A DNA stretch of 64,000 nucleotides, taken from DASRDU01 sp046331565. Its GTDB lineage: Bacteria; Acidobacteriota; Blastocatellia; RBC074. Within the stretch, counting starts at the first letter, position 1. The number at the start of each line of letters is the position of its first letter. The translations under genes and the position numbers were made by a program. The stretch covers positions 124,001 through 188,000 of the forward strand of contig JAXLQP010000009.1 of NCBI GenBank assembly GCA_046331565.1. Reading direction: 5' to 3'. Below the pieces are notes generated by a model. The model was not told the DNA's origin. It was given only the letters and a program-made list of their open reading frames with translations, and ran no database searches. This document shows positions 29,192 to 38,570 of this stretch, piece by piece.

Positions 29192-32100
29192 CTACGGCTT
29201 CGTTTCGGTTGTGACCTGCACGCCGCTGGTCTGATTGAATCTTGCTACCTCGCTGTCCATCACATTCTTCAATTTCGCCAGCGCATCGTCCAGCCGTTTT
29301 TTGAGAATGACGTGAAACTCGCGGGTCTGATCCGTTGGCCTGAAACCTGGATTGCCTGCCATATCGCCTGCGCCGTTGCCGACTTGTCCGAGCAGATGCA
29401 GGTAGTGGAAGTAAATCGTCATCGGTTCACGGTACGACTTCGGGTCGTTTTCGTGGGCGACGGGTTGCAGCAGGAGGTCTTCGACGGCTTTCAGTTTTTG
29501 ATCGAGCGCGCGTGCGGCGGCGAGTTGAGCGTCGCTGCCTTTCAGGTCTTCGAGCTGTTTGCGGATGCGTTCGATCTGGTTGATGGCGTCTACGGCCAGG
29601 TTGGTTTCATCGGTCAGCAGCAGGCCGAAATCAACGCCTTCCTTCACTTCGGTATCGGGGACGCCGACGTTGGGGTCGGCCATAATTCGGAGTTGTTGCG
29701 TGACTTTGGTGCCGCCCGCTTCGAGTTCGATTTTGTATAAGCCAGGGCCAGCCATCAGCGGCTGGTTTGGCGGCTGGATGCCGTAATGCACGATGCCGCG
29801 CGTCTGGCGGCCCTGGAAGCGCGGTTCAAGCCAGACCTGCGGATAGCTCGCGGGCGTCGTGCGCAACTCCACCTGACGCGGCCCCTGGGCGTAGCGCAGA
29901 TTCCAATTGAGACTATTTATTCCGGCTTGTCCATTGGCGGTGAGTTTGTTGACGAAACGACCTTCGGCGCTGGTGATGGTGATCGTCACCGGCCCGGCGT
30001 TTTTCAGAAAGTATTGCAGGTAAGCGCCCGTCGGGAAGTTGCGAATGACTTCGCCTGCCGTGCCGCCGCCTGCCGTTGCGGGATTGACGGGCGCGCCACC
30101 GCGTCCGCCGCCTTGCCCGGCAGCGCGCTGGCCTTGTCCACCCTGCGCGCCTTGTCCACCCTGTCCTTGTCCGCGTCCACCCTGCGCGCCAGCCGCGCCG
30201 CCTTGCGCAGTACCAGCAGCCGGAGCCGCAGCAGCTTCACCGCCGCCTTCACCACCGCCGCCGAACCCGCCAAAGCCACCGCCGCCAAAGCCGCCAAAGC
30301 CAATCGGCGTATTCATAAATCCGGGCGGGCGCGAGATCAGCCTGTAAGTTGCGCGTGGCTCAAAGAGCGTGGCAGCGGCGTTGTTGATTTCCGGCTTCGC
30401 TTTTTGAATTGGCGTCAGATCGTCGAGGATGTAAAAGCCGCGTCCTGACGTGCCGATCACCAGATCGTTGTAAGTTGGCTGAATCTCGATCCACGAAATG
30501 CCGACGTGCGGCAGATTCAATTGCAACGATTGCCACGTTGCGCCGTCATCGTGCGAAACGTACAAGCCGTTCTCTGTTCCCGCATACAACAAGCCCGGCA
30601 CCTTCGGGTCTTCGCGCACGACGCGCACGTAGCTGAAGACCGACTTCGGAATGCCGCCGCCGAGCGCCTTCCACGTCCTGCCGTAATCGGTCGTCTTGTA
30701 AATATACGGGTCGCGGTTGTTGACCTGATGGCCGTCCACCGAAATGTAAGCTGTGCCTTTGGCGTGGCGCGAGGCTTCGATGTTGTTGATCGAACCCCAT
30801 TTCAAAAAGCCGGGAACGTTGGCGGTCAAATCTTTCTGCCACGTCTTGCCGCCGTCGCGCGAGAGGCTGACGATGCCGTCGTTCGAGCCGATCCACAGCA
30901 CGCCTTTTTCCTGCGGCGCTTCGGCCATCGCAAAGATCGTGCAGCATTCCTCTACGCCAAGGTTGTCGTGCGTGAGGCCGCCGGAAGGCCCCTGCTTGCT
31001 CTTGTCGTCCGTAGTCAGGTCGGGGCTGATGATCTTCCAGCTTTGCCCGGCGTTCGTCGTGACGTGCAGGTACTGGCTGCCGACATAAACCGTGTTGCTG
31101 TCGTGCGGCGAGATGTAAACGACGTGCGTCCAGTTCCAGCGATACTTGGAAACATTTGCAGGCGCGTCCAAAAACTTCTCCGGCCACACGTCAACAGACC
31201 GCGTCACGCCCGTGCGCACGTCGTAACGCTCTACGCCGCCCGCGTAGCAGGTGCCCCAGATGATGTTCGGATTTTTCGGATCGGGAATTGAGAAGCCCGA
31301 TTCACACCCCGCCGTGCGTTGCCACGTAATGTTGCCGCCGAGGCTTGCGCCCGCGCCGCGCATCGAAGACTTGTCCTGCTCGCTGCCGTGCAGGCCGTAA
31401 GGCACAGCGTTGTCGGTGGCGACGTGATACATCTGCGCGATGGGCAAGACGACGCGCTGCCATTGCTGGCCGTGATTCGTCGTAATCATCACGCCGCCGT
31501 CATTGCCAATCATCATGCGGTCAGCATCGGTCGGATCAGCCCACATATCGTGATTGTCGCCGCCCCAGGGAATCGTGCGCGCTGTTTGTCCGCCGTCCAT
31601 CGAAACGGCCATCGAGTTATTCGGGAAATAAACTTCGTCCTGATTCTTTGGTGAGACGAGCATCCGCGTGTAATAGTGCGGGCGCTCGGCCAGGATGTGG
31701 CTGTAACTGACAACCTTCCATTGCTCGCCGCCATCGTCTGAACGCCAGAGCGAGCCTTTGCCGTTCCAGCCGGTTTCGATCAACGCATACACACGTTGCG
31801 GATTGCTCGGCGCAATCGAAACAGCAATCTTGCCGAGCGGCGATTCGGGCAAGCCCTGCGCGGGCGTCAGTCGCCGCCACGTCGCGCCGCCATCGGTAGA
31901 TTTGAAGACGCCGCTGCCCGTGCCGCCGCTGTATTTGCCCCAGGTATAAATCACAAACTCCCACGTACCCGCGAACAGGATGTTCGGATTCGACGGATCC
32001 ATCGCCAGTTCCGACACACCCGTGTTTTCATTGACGAAAAGCGTTTGCTGCCACGTCTTGCCGCCGTCTCTCGTCAGATAAACGCCGCGCTCTTTTTGCG

Positions 32101-32671
32101 GGCCGTAGCCGTGTCCGACTGCGCCGACATACACAATGTCAGGATTCGTCGGATGCACGATGATGCGCGAAATGCGTCCCGTCAGTTCGAGGCCCATCCG
32201 CTGCCACGTCGCGCCCGCGTCGGTAGATTTGTATACACCGTCGCCAAGTGACACGCCGCTGCGAATCCAGCTTTCGCCCGTGCCTGCCCACACAATGTCG
32301 TGATTGGACGGCGCAATCGCCAGCGCGCCGATGGATTGCGATTTCTGTTTGTCGAAGACGGGCTTCCACACCACGCCGCCGTCAGTGGATTTGAAGACGC
32401 CGCCCGACGCCGCGCCTGCGTAATAGACCTGCTTGTTGCCCGGCGGGCTGACGACGGCGGAGACGCGATTGCCTGGCGGGCCGACGTAGCGGAATTGCAG
32501 GCGGCTCACGTCTACGCCATTGATGATCGTCGGGCCATCGGTCATTTCAATTTGCTGCGGTGATTGCTGAAATGCGCCGCCGGGGCGTTGTGCGCTGATT
32601 TGTGAGCCGACAGTGGCAAGACAAATCATTGCGATGAGGGTGAAAAGCAGAATACGGGATCGGGTGTTCAT
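29192..32671 (-). CDS. Secreted BNR/sortilin-type beta-propeller protein with Gly/Ala/Gln linker
   Basis: The product is 1159 residues from the ATG at 32671, chosen because it begins a signal peptide (NTRSRILLFTLIAMICLATVG). The body holds many Asp-box (BNR) repeats of the form SxDGGxTW (for example STDGGVVWKP, STDAGATWQR, STDGGATWRR), which build one or two VPS10/sortilin-like propellers. A low-complexity stretch rich in Gly, Gln and Ala follows (about 30070-30310 in the DNA), then a C-terminal domain with LNWNLRYAQG. Proteins of this class are abundant in soil bacteria; some are annotated as glycosyl hydrolases or photosystem-like proteins without proof. No Shine-Dalgarno site is visible; the leader AAACGCCT is shared with the gene at 34944. 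A paralogue is encoded at 35611. Confidence 0.8.
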   Translation of the reverse strand: MNTRSRILLFTLIAMICLATVGSQISAQRPGGAFQQSPQQIEMTDGPTIINGVDVSRLQFRYVGPPGNRVSAVVSPPGNKQVYYAGAASGGVFKSTDGGVVWKPVFDKQKSQSIGALAIAPSNHDIVWAGTGESWIRSGVSLGDGVYKSTDAGATWQRMGLELTGRISRIIVHPTNPDIVYVGAVGHGYGPQKERGVYLTRDGGKTWQQTLFVNENTGVSELAMDPSNPNILFAGTWEFVIYTWGKYSGGTGSGVFKSTDGGATWRRLTPAQGLPESPLGKIAVSIAPSNPQRVYALIETGWNGKGSLWRSDDGGEQWKVVSYSHILAERPHYYTRMLVSPKNQDEVYFPNNSMAVSMDGGQTARTIPWGGDNHDMWADPTDADRMMIGNDGGVMITTNHGQQWQRVVLPIAQMYHVATDNAVPYGLHGSEQDKSSMRGAGASLGGNITWQRTAGCESGFSIPDPKNPNIIWGTCYAGGVERYDVRTGVTRSVDVWPEKFLDAPANVSKYRWNWTHVVYISPHDSNTVYVGSQYLHVTTNAGQSWKIISPDLTTDDKSKQGPSGGLTHDNLGVEECCTIFAMAEAPQEKGVLWIGSNDGIVSLSRDGGKTWQKDLTANVPGFLKWGSINNIEASRHAKGTAYISVDGHQVNNRDPYIYKTTDYGRTWKALGGGIPKSVFSYVRVVREDPKVPGLLYAGTENGLYVSHDDGATWQSLQLNLPHVGISWIEIQPTYNDLVIGTSGRGFYILDDLTPIQKAKPEINNAAATLFEPRATYRLISRPPGFMNTPIGFGGFGGGGFGGFGGGGEGGGEAAAAPAAGTAQGGAAGAQGGRGQGQGGQGAQGGQGQRAAGQGGGRGGAPVNPATAGGGTAGEVIRNFPTGAYLQYFLKNAGPVTITITSAEGRFVNKLTANGQAGINSLNWNLRYAQGPRQVELRTTPASYPQVWLEPRFQGRQTRGIVHYGIQPPNQPLMAGPGLYKIELEAGGTKVTQQLRIMADPNVGVPDTEVKEGVDFGLLLTDETNLAVDAINQIERIRKQLEDLKGSDAQLAAARALDQKLKAVEDLLLQPVAHENDPKSYREPMTIYFHYLHLLGQVGNGAGDMAGNPGFRPTDQTREFHVILKKRLDDALAKLKNVMDSEVARFNQTSGVQVTTETKP

Positions 32672-32722
32672 AGGCGTTTTCTGACAAGTTTGGTTGATGA
32701 AGTTACCAGGAGAAGGATTTAT

Positions 32723-32845
32723 TTCATCCACGAAGCCACACGAAGTGACACGAAGAAGAGGAGAAAGGGAAAAGAGAAAATCGGATGAATCTGAACTTCT
32801 CTGTCACCTTTTCTTCGTGTCACTTCGTGTGGCTTCGTGGATGAA
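32723..32845. repeat. Long inverted repeat D
   Basis: Perfect 35-nt arms (32723-32757 and 32811-32845) each carry CACGAAG three times at exact 10-nt spacing. The motif is shared with element C. It lies in the 221-bp gap between the S9 peptidase gene and the BNR gene. Confidence 0.95.
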
Positions 32846-32892
32846 CGATTTTATGTGCGCGTCATCAGCCACGCGACCACCGACCTGATGAG

Positions 32893-34944
32893 TTACTTCA
32901 GGTCGGGTGGAACAGCGGCGGCATTGCCGTCAATGAAGCGTGCAAACCAGTACAACTGCCAGTTCAGACTTTCGACCAGATGTTTCGGTTCGCCGGTGCG
33001 CGTCAGGTTGTGATTCTCGCGCGGGAACATCACGATTTCCGTGGTCACGCCGAAATGCTTCAGCGCACGGAACCATTGCTCGCCCTGTTCGAGCGGCACG
33101 CGAAAGTCATTGTCCGAATGCAGAATCAGCGTCGGTGTTCTGACATTCTTCGCGTACCTGAGCGGTGAGCGATCCCAGTAGAGATCGAATTTCTCAAACA
33201 GGTCGCCGCCGAAATCATCCTTGTGGCCATACGCACCGTCGCGCGTGCCTTCGTCAGAGATGAAGTTGACGACGCTGCGCAAGGTGACTGCGGCTTTGAA
33301 GCGGTCGGTGTGGCCGACAATCCAGTTCGTCATAAAGCCGCCATAGCTGCCGCCGGTCACGCCCAGTTTGTCGGCGTCAATCCACGCATAACGTTTGAGC
33401 GCCGCGTCCAGGCCGTTCATCACGTCCTGATAATCCTTGCCGCCCCATTCGCCGAAGATGCCGCGCTCGAATTTCTCGCCATAACCCGTCGAGCCGCGCG
33501 GGTTCGTGTACAGCACGCCGTAGCCTTTGGCCGCATAAACCTGAAACTCGTGAAACCAGTCCACGCCGTACATTCCCGCCGGGCCGCCGTGAATGCTGAG
33601 AATCAGCGGATATTTCCTGCCTTCCTGATAATTGATCGGCTTGACGATGAAACCGTCCACGTCCCAGTTGTCGGCGCTCTTGTATGTGAAGCGTTCGACA
33701 TCGGCGAGTTGCAACTGCTTCCACAGCGCGGCATTCAAGTGCGTCAGTTGCCGTTCGTTCCTGCCGTTCACATCAGCAATAAACAGATCGTCGAGATGCC
33801 TGAAATCATTCACCGTGTAAACCATCGCGCCTTTGCTGAAATCCACCGCACGCACGGCTCGCGCGCCGGTCGTGACCTGGGCAATCGCTTTCGACGCGAG
33901 GTCAGCGCGAAACAGGTGGTACTCGCCTTTCACGCCCGTTTCAAAAAACAGCGCGCGCCCATCGGCTGACCATTCCAGACCGGTCGGAATCAGATCGAGT
34001 CCGCTGGCCGCGAGTGTTGAAGCCGTGCCGCCCGTCGCCGAAGCCAGCCAGATTTTCGGATGCTCGCGTTCGCGTGTCGCGCCGATGAAGGCGATGGTTT
34101 TGCCGTCGGGCGACCAGCGCGGACTGTTGTCGGCTTCGGCGTGATCGGAGATTTTTGTCAGCGCGCCGCCTTCGGCAGAGATCACCCACACGTCGCTGTT
34201 GCGATTGTCTTCGTACTCCCTGCCCGTGCGGTTGGAAACAAAGGCGAGCTTCGTTCCATCGGGCGACCATTGCGGGTCGCTGTCGTTCCAGTCATTGCCT
34301 TCGGTGATCTGTCTGGCCGCGCCGCTGGTGACATCAACTGTCCAGAGGTGCGTGCGGCGATCATCGAACCAGCCCGTGTCATTGAATTTGTAGCGCGTGT
34401 CTTTGTAATGCCGCACGTCGCTGCGGTCTTTGCTGTCTTCCTTTCCCGTTGGGCGGCTGTCGCCCGGCCCGACGCGGCTGACGACCGCGAGGCGCGAACC
34501 ATCGGGCGACCATTGAAACACGCTCACGCCGTTTTTCAGATTCGTTACCCGCCGCGCTTCGCCGCCATCGAGCGACAACACGTATACCTGCGGACGCGGC
34601 TGTTCCTGTGCGCCTGATTCAGCCGGGCGCGCCGAAAGAAAGGCGAGCGCGCGGCCATCCGGCGACCAGCGCGGCGACGTGCTGGATTGCGGGCTGGTTG
34701 TGAATTGCCAGGGCGCGCGCGAACCATCCGCTGCTGTCATCCAGATCGCCGAATTGCGCCGGTTCTGTGCGCGATCCACTCTGGTCACGACAAACGCGAC
34801 CAGCCTGCCATCGGGCGAAAGGTGCGGATCGCTCAGGAATTCAAACGCGAAATAATCTTCGGGCGTGATACCGCGTGTTTGCGCAAACGCTGGTGCGGCG
34901 CACAGCAGCAGGACGAGACAAACAGATCTGAGTCGGAATTTCAT
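32893..34944 (-). CDS. Secreted S9 prolyl-oligopeptidase/acylaminoacyl-peptidase-like enzyme
   Basis: The 683-residue protein has a signal peptide (MKFRLRSVCLVLLLCAAPAF, ending near AQ). A WD/TolB-like propeller follows, with WSPDGRxLAF repeats (about 40-410). The S9 alpha/beta-hydrolase domain is C-terminal. The triad is S533 in GGSYGG, D613 in HSDNDFRVP and H645 in RENHNL. The HGGPAGM oxyanion segment is present. It should cut short peptides in the periplasm, complementing the DPP4-like enzyme at 8967. It is 6 bp downstream of the cyclophilin gene in a minus-strand operon that starts with the BNR protein at 38298. The start has no Shine-Dalgarno site but shares the leader AAACGCCT with the gene at 32671. 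Confidence 0.88.
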   Translation of the reverse strand: MKFRLRSVCLVLLLCAAPAFAQTRGITPEDYFAFEFLSDPHLSPDGRLVAFVVTRVDRAQNRRNSAIWMTAADGSRAPWQFTTSPQSSTSPRWSPDGRALAFLSARPAESGAQEQPRPQVYVLSLDGGEARRVTNLKNGVSVFQWSPDGSRLAVVSRVGPGDSRPTGKEDSKDRSDVRHYKDTRYKFNDTGWFDDRRTHLWTVDVTSGAARQITEGNDWNDSDPQWSPDGTKLAFVSNRTGREYEDNRNSDVWVISAEGGALTKISDHAEADNSPRWSPDGKTIAFIGATREREHPKIWLASATGGTASTLAASGLDLIPTGLEWSADGRALFFETGVKGEYHLFRADLASKAIAQVTTGARAVRAVDFSKGAMVYTVNDFRHLDDLFIADVNGRNERQLTHLNAALWKQLQLADVERFTYKSADNWDVDGFIVKPINYQEGRKYPLILSIHGGPAGMYGVDWFHEFQVYAAKGYGVLYTNPRGSTGYGEKFERGIFGEWGGKDYQDVMNGLDAALKRYAWIDADKLGVTGGSYGGFMTNWIVGHTDRFKAAVTLRSVVNFISDEGTRDGAYGHKDDFGGDLFEKFDLYWDRSPLRYAKNVRTPTLILHSDNDFRVPLEQGEQWFRALKHFGVTTEIVMFPRENHNLTRTGEPKHLVESLNWQLYWFARFIDGNAAAVPPDLK

Positions 34945-34950
34945 AGGCGT

Positions 34951-35604
34951 TTATTTGTGCTTCACGACCTGTGCGCGAAGGATGTAATCGAGGCGCGGAA
35001 AGTTTTTTGCCAGCCATTCATTGCCGCCTTCAAAGAGCGGCGCCTGTTTGCCCGCACGAATGCCGCCGCCCGCCGCTTCGCCGTATTCGGCATTGAGGGC
35101 GTCAGCGACTTCCATTCCCGCAATGATTTTGCCGAACGGAACGAACGGTTCCTTGTCGTGCGTGGCTGAATTGTCGCGCAGGTTGATGAAAACCTGCGTG
35201 GTGCGGCCATTCGGTACGGCGAAGGCAAAGGCCACTGTGCCGCGCTGATTTGAGATGCCGGGCGGATCATCGGGAATCGTTTGCGTGCGCCAGGCCTGGG
35301 CTATCTGTGGATTGCCGTTGATGCCGAACTGCGCCCATTTGCCCGCAATGACGCGATGAAAGCACACCTGATCGTAATAGCCCGCCCGCACCAGGTTGTA
35401 AAAACGATCTGCGCCGTGCGGCGCCAGGTTGCGCCGGACTTCAATCACAATGACGCCTTTGCTCGTCTCCATTCGCACATTGAATTGTGCGGGCGCGCGC
35501 TGACTGAGTCTGGCTGGATCGAGTAGTTTCGCGCGTGTTTGTCCATTCATCGGCCACGCGCCGAAAGTCAGCAAAAGCAGAATGCAGAGTTGCGCCTGAG
35601 GCAT
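34951..35604 (-). CDS. Secreted cyclophilin-type peptidyl-prolyl isomerase
   Basis: The 217-residue protein has a signal peptide (about 1-21) and a cyclophilin fold from about residue 40. Recognisable segments are RFYNLVRAGYYDQVCFHRVI, GTVAFA and QVFINLRDN, the usual active-site neighbourhood (R, F and Q contacts). It speeds cis-trans isomerisation of X-Pro bonds. Placement between a BNR propeller gene (7-bp gap) and an S9 prolyl-type peptidase gene (6-bp gap) suggests it helps either fold the secreted propeller proteins or present proline-rich peptides to the peptidase. The operon link is firm; the substrate is inference. Confidence 0.88.
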   Translation of the reverse strand: MPQAQLCILLLLTFGAWPMNGQTRAKLLDPARLSQRAPAQFNVRMETSKGVIVIEVRRNLAPHGADRFYNLVRAGYYDQVCFHRVIAGKWAQFGINGNPQIAQAWRTQTIPDDPPGISNQRGTVAFAFAVPNGRTTQVFINLRDNSATHDKEPFVPFGKIIAGMEVADALNAEYGEAAGGGIRAGKQAPLFEGGNEWLAKNFPRLDYILRAQVVKHK

Positions 35605-35610
35605 GATGTT

Positions 35611-38298
35611 TTATGGCGTCGCCAGCACACGCGCCGTTTGGGTGAATTGCCTGCCGCCGGTTTGCAGCGTCACGGTGTAATCGCCCGGCTGAATCGGTGG
35701 AAGATTCGGCCCGCGTCCGCCGCCACCGAACTGCTGACCGAAATCAACGAGCGGCAGCACCAAGCGATTGAGTCCGGCTCTGGTTGTGCCTTCAAGTGTG
35801 CGCATCGTTTTACCGCCGGCATCAGTGACGGTCAATGTGACTTTGTCTTTCGCGGCTTCCTTCAGGTAATAAACAAAGGTCAGCCCGTTCGGTTCATTCG
35901 GAGTCACCGCCAGGCGGTCGCCGAACAAACGATAATTGCCCTGCGCGCCCTCGCGCCTTCGCGCCTTCGGCTCAATCGCAAACAGGTACGCCTCGGCCTG
36001 TAATGCTTTCTGCATTTCGCGCAGCGGCGTAATGTCCGTGACCCAGATGCCGCGCCCGTAAGTGCCGACGACCAGATCGCCTTCGCGCGGATGCACGATC
36101 AGATCGTGGACGGCGACAAGCGGCATATTGCCTTTCAGCGCATACCACGCTTTGCCGCCGTCGAGCGAAACATAGACGCCCATATCGTTGCCGACGAACA
36201 GCAGATCGGGATTCACGCTGTCTTCCTGAATCACATTGATCGGGCGCGCAGGCAGGTTGTTGTGAATAGCCGTCCACGTCGCGCCGAAATCAGTGGTCTT
36301 GTAAAGGAACGGGCGAAAGTCATCCTGCCGGTGGCGCGATTTGGCAATGTATGCCGTGCCCGCCTGGAAATGCGAGGCAAACACGCGATTCGTCCAGGCG
36401 TCCTCCGGCCCGCCAGCTCTGGCAATGGCTTTCGTCGCGTCAAGCCAGTTTGCGCCTCCGTCCTTTGTGACCTGCACTTTGCCGTCATCGGTGCCGACCC
36501 AGATGACGCCAGCCTGCGCGGGCGATTCGGCAATGGTCGTGATCGTGCAATGCTGAATGGCTGCGCCGGGCGGGCTGATTTTGTTCGGATCGTTCGTGGT
36601 CAGATCGGGGCTGATCTCCTGCCAGGTTTCGCCGCGATCAGTCGAACGAAAGAGCACCTGCGCTCCGGCATAGAGCGTTTTCGGATCGTGCGGCGAAAGG
36701 CGCAGCGGCGCGACCCAGTTGAAGCGCAGCACCGGCTGATCCTGTTTTCGCACCGGCGCAATGATTTTGCGTTCGCGCGTTTTCTGATCGAAGCGCGCGT
36801 GACGGCCAAATTCCTGCGTGTTGTAAACCCAGCGGCTGTCAGTCGGGTCAACCTGATTGTACATGCCGTCGCCGATGCCGGTGGTGGTCCAGTCTTCCAG
36901 CCCGATGCTGCCCGACCAGCCATTGCTCGGCCCGCGCCACGATTCGTGATCCTGCAATCCGGCGTAAATGTTGTATGGCGCTTCCATATCCACCGTCAGC
37001 GCGTAAACCTCGCCGAGCGGCAGGTTGTTGAGATGATCGCAGGTTTTGCCGCCATCATAGGAAACAAACACGCCGCCGTCTGAACCGGCCATCATTCGTT
37101 CGGGGTTTTGCGCATCAATCCAGAGCGTGCGGAAATCACCGAAGGCGCGCCGGAACGGACGATAAGGCGGCTGTCGGCCTTCGGCGGGGCGACCTTCGCC
37201 AAAGTTGCTCAGGCCCGCCCACGTCCTGCCGCCATCGGTTGTTTCGATCAGATTCGAGCCGGTGATAAAGACGCGGTCAGGATTGGCCGGATCAATCCGC
37301 AGCAGGTTGAAGGCGTAACCTGATTTGCGGCTCACGTCATCCTTGTCGGCGCTCACCTTGCGCCACGTCGCGCCCGCATCGTCGGTGCGATAAACTTCGC
37401 CGCCGATGATTGAAGGCTGACCCTGCGCTGTCGTCCGCGTGTTGCGGTTGTCAATGACGGCATAGAGGATGCCGGGATTCTGCTGATAAAGGTCAATGCC
37501 GATGCGGCCAATCGTGCCGGTGGGCAGGCCGTTTTCGAGCTTCTTCCAGTGCGCGCCGCCGTCTGTGGACTTGTAAATGCCGCTGCCTGCGCCGCCATCC
37601 ACAATGCGCCAGGGATCGCGTTTGAGGTCATACATGGCGGCATACAGCGTGTTCGGATCGTTACGGCTGATCACCAGATCAATCGCGCCGGTGCGGTCGC
37701 TGACGTAAAGAACCTTCTTCCAGCTTCTGCCGCCGTCAGTTGTTTTGAAAACACCGCGCTCATCGCTGGTGGTGTAAAGATGGCCCATCGCGGCCACATA
37801 AACAATGTCGGGGTTGGCGGGATGCACGACGATGCGGGCGATGTGATGACTGTCTTTCAAACCCACGTTCTGCCACGTCCGGCCCGCGTCGGTTGATTTG
37901 TAAACGCCATCGCCCCGGTACGCCGAACGCGCACCTGAAGCGTCGCCCGTGCCGACCCAGACGTGATCGCCGTTTGAAGGAGCAACGGCCAGCGCACCAA
38001 TCGCCGCAACAGGCTGTTGATCAAAGACCGGCTCGAAGGTTGTGCCGTTGTTGGTCGTCTTCCACACGCCACCGTGCCGCGCGGCGACGTAGAACGTGTA
38101 GAGGTGAGCTTTGGCAGGCGTTTCAGGAACAGCTATATCCGATACCCAGCCACCCACGCGGAACGGGCCGAGATTGCGATACTGAAACCCGTCACGCAGC
38201 ACCACGGCCAGCGATGACTGACCGCCGTTTTGCGCCACGCCCTGAAGGATCACGAAACAGATCAGCAGACCGGACAGCAGGGGAGAGAATCGTTTCAT
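35611..38298 (-). CDS. Secreted BNR/sortilin-type beta-propeller protein
   Basis: The 895-residue protein begins with a signal peptide (about 1-23, LICFVILQGVAQ). Repeated Asp boxes follow, such as TTNNGTTFEP, STDAGRTWQN, TTDGGRSWKK, STDGGAHWKK and STDRGETWQE, spread over residues 60-720. It ends with a C-terminal domain carrying a NRLVLPLVDFGQQ-like segment. It is the first gene of an operon with the cyclophilin and the S9 peptidase and is a paralogue of the protein encoded at 29192, which keeps a longer linker. Function is unproven; extracellular carbohydrate or protein binding is the usual guess for this class. Confidence 0.8.
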   Translation of the reverse strand: MKRFSPLLSGLLICFVILQGVAQNGGQSSLAVVLRDGFQYRNLGPFRVGGWVSDIAVPETPAKAHLYTFYVAARHGGVWKTTNNGTTFEPVFDQQPVAAIGALAVAPSNGDHVWVGTGDASGARSAYRGDGVYKSTDAGRTWQNVGLKDSHHIARIVVHPANPDIVYVAAMGHLYTTSDERGVFKTTDGGRSWKKVLYVSDRTGAIDLVISRNDPNTLYAAMYDLKRDPWRIVDGGAGSGIYKSTDGGAHWKKLENGLPTGTIGRIGIDLYQQNPGILYAVIDNRNTRTTAQGQPSIIGGEVYRTDDAGATWRKVSADKDDVSRKSGYAFNLLRIDPANPDRVFITGSNLIETTDGGRTWAGLSNFGEGRPAEGRQPPYRPFRRAFGDFRTLWIDAQNPERMMAGSDGGVFVSYDGGKTCDHLNNLPLGEVYALTVDMEAPYNIYAGLQDHESWRGPSNGWSGSIGLEDWTTTGIGDGMYNQVDPTDSRWVYNTQEFGRHARFDQKTRERKIIAPVRKQDQPVLRFNWVAPLRLSPHDPKTLYAGAQVLFRSTDRGETWQEISPDLTTNDPNKISPPGAAIQHCTITTIAESPAQAGVIWVGTDDGKVQVTKDGGANWLDATKAIARAGGPEDAWTNRVFASHFQAGTAYIAKSRHRQDDFRPFLYKTTDFGATWTAIHNNLPARPINVIQEDSVNPDLLFVGNDMGVYVSLDGGKAWYALKGNMPLVAVHDLIVHPREGDLVVGTYGRGIWVTDITPLREMQKALQAEAYLFAIEPKARRREGAQGNYRLFGDRLAVTPNEPNGLTFVYYLKEAAKDKVTLTVTDAGGKTMRTLEGTTRAGLNRLVLPLVDFGQQFGGGGRGPNLPPIQPGDYTVTLQTGGRQFTQTARVLATP

Positions 38299-38570
38299 AG
38301 GTTGTGTCGTTGAATGAGTCAGGTCGGGCGGCGTCAGATTCGCCGCCTTCAGTCAGAAAAGCGAAGCAGGCCACAGCGGCACTGAGGCACAGGGAAAGAA
38401 TTATGCCGCAACATGCTCTGCGTCGGCCACTCAACTTTCGCTGTGTTCCGGTGGCTCAGTGAAAAAATACATCTGCGTGCCCGAACCATCATAGAGCCAG
38501 GCCGGATTTTCTGTCTTGAAGGAAAGAAAGGAGGATTGAATCTGATTAGTGAAGCTGCTGTCTGTTCCGT
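38299..38570. repeat. Gap with degenerate inverted repeat E
   Basis: The 272-bp gap upstream of the BNR gene contains a decayed inverted repeat. A region near 38370-38397 (CACTGAGGCACAGGGAAAG) pairs imperfectly with one near 38435-38461. It resembles elements A and B in base content. I see no gene in the gap; the promoter for the BNR operon should lie here. Confidence 0.45.

Noticed and set aside
36091..37083. 330-residue antisense open frame inside the BNR gene at 35611-38298
   Set aside because: The opposite strand has well-formed Asp-box repeats; the antisense peptide has no recognisable fold.
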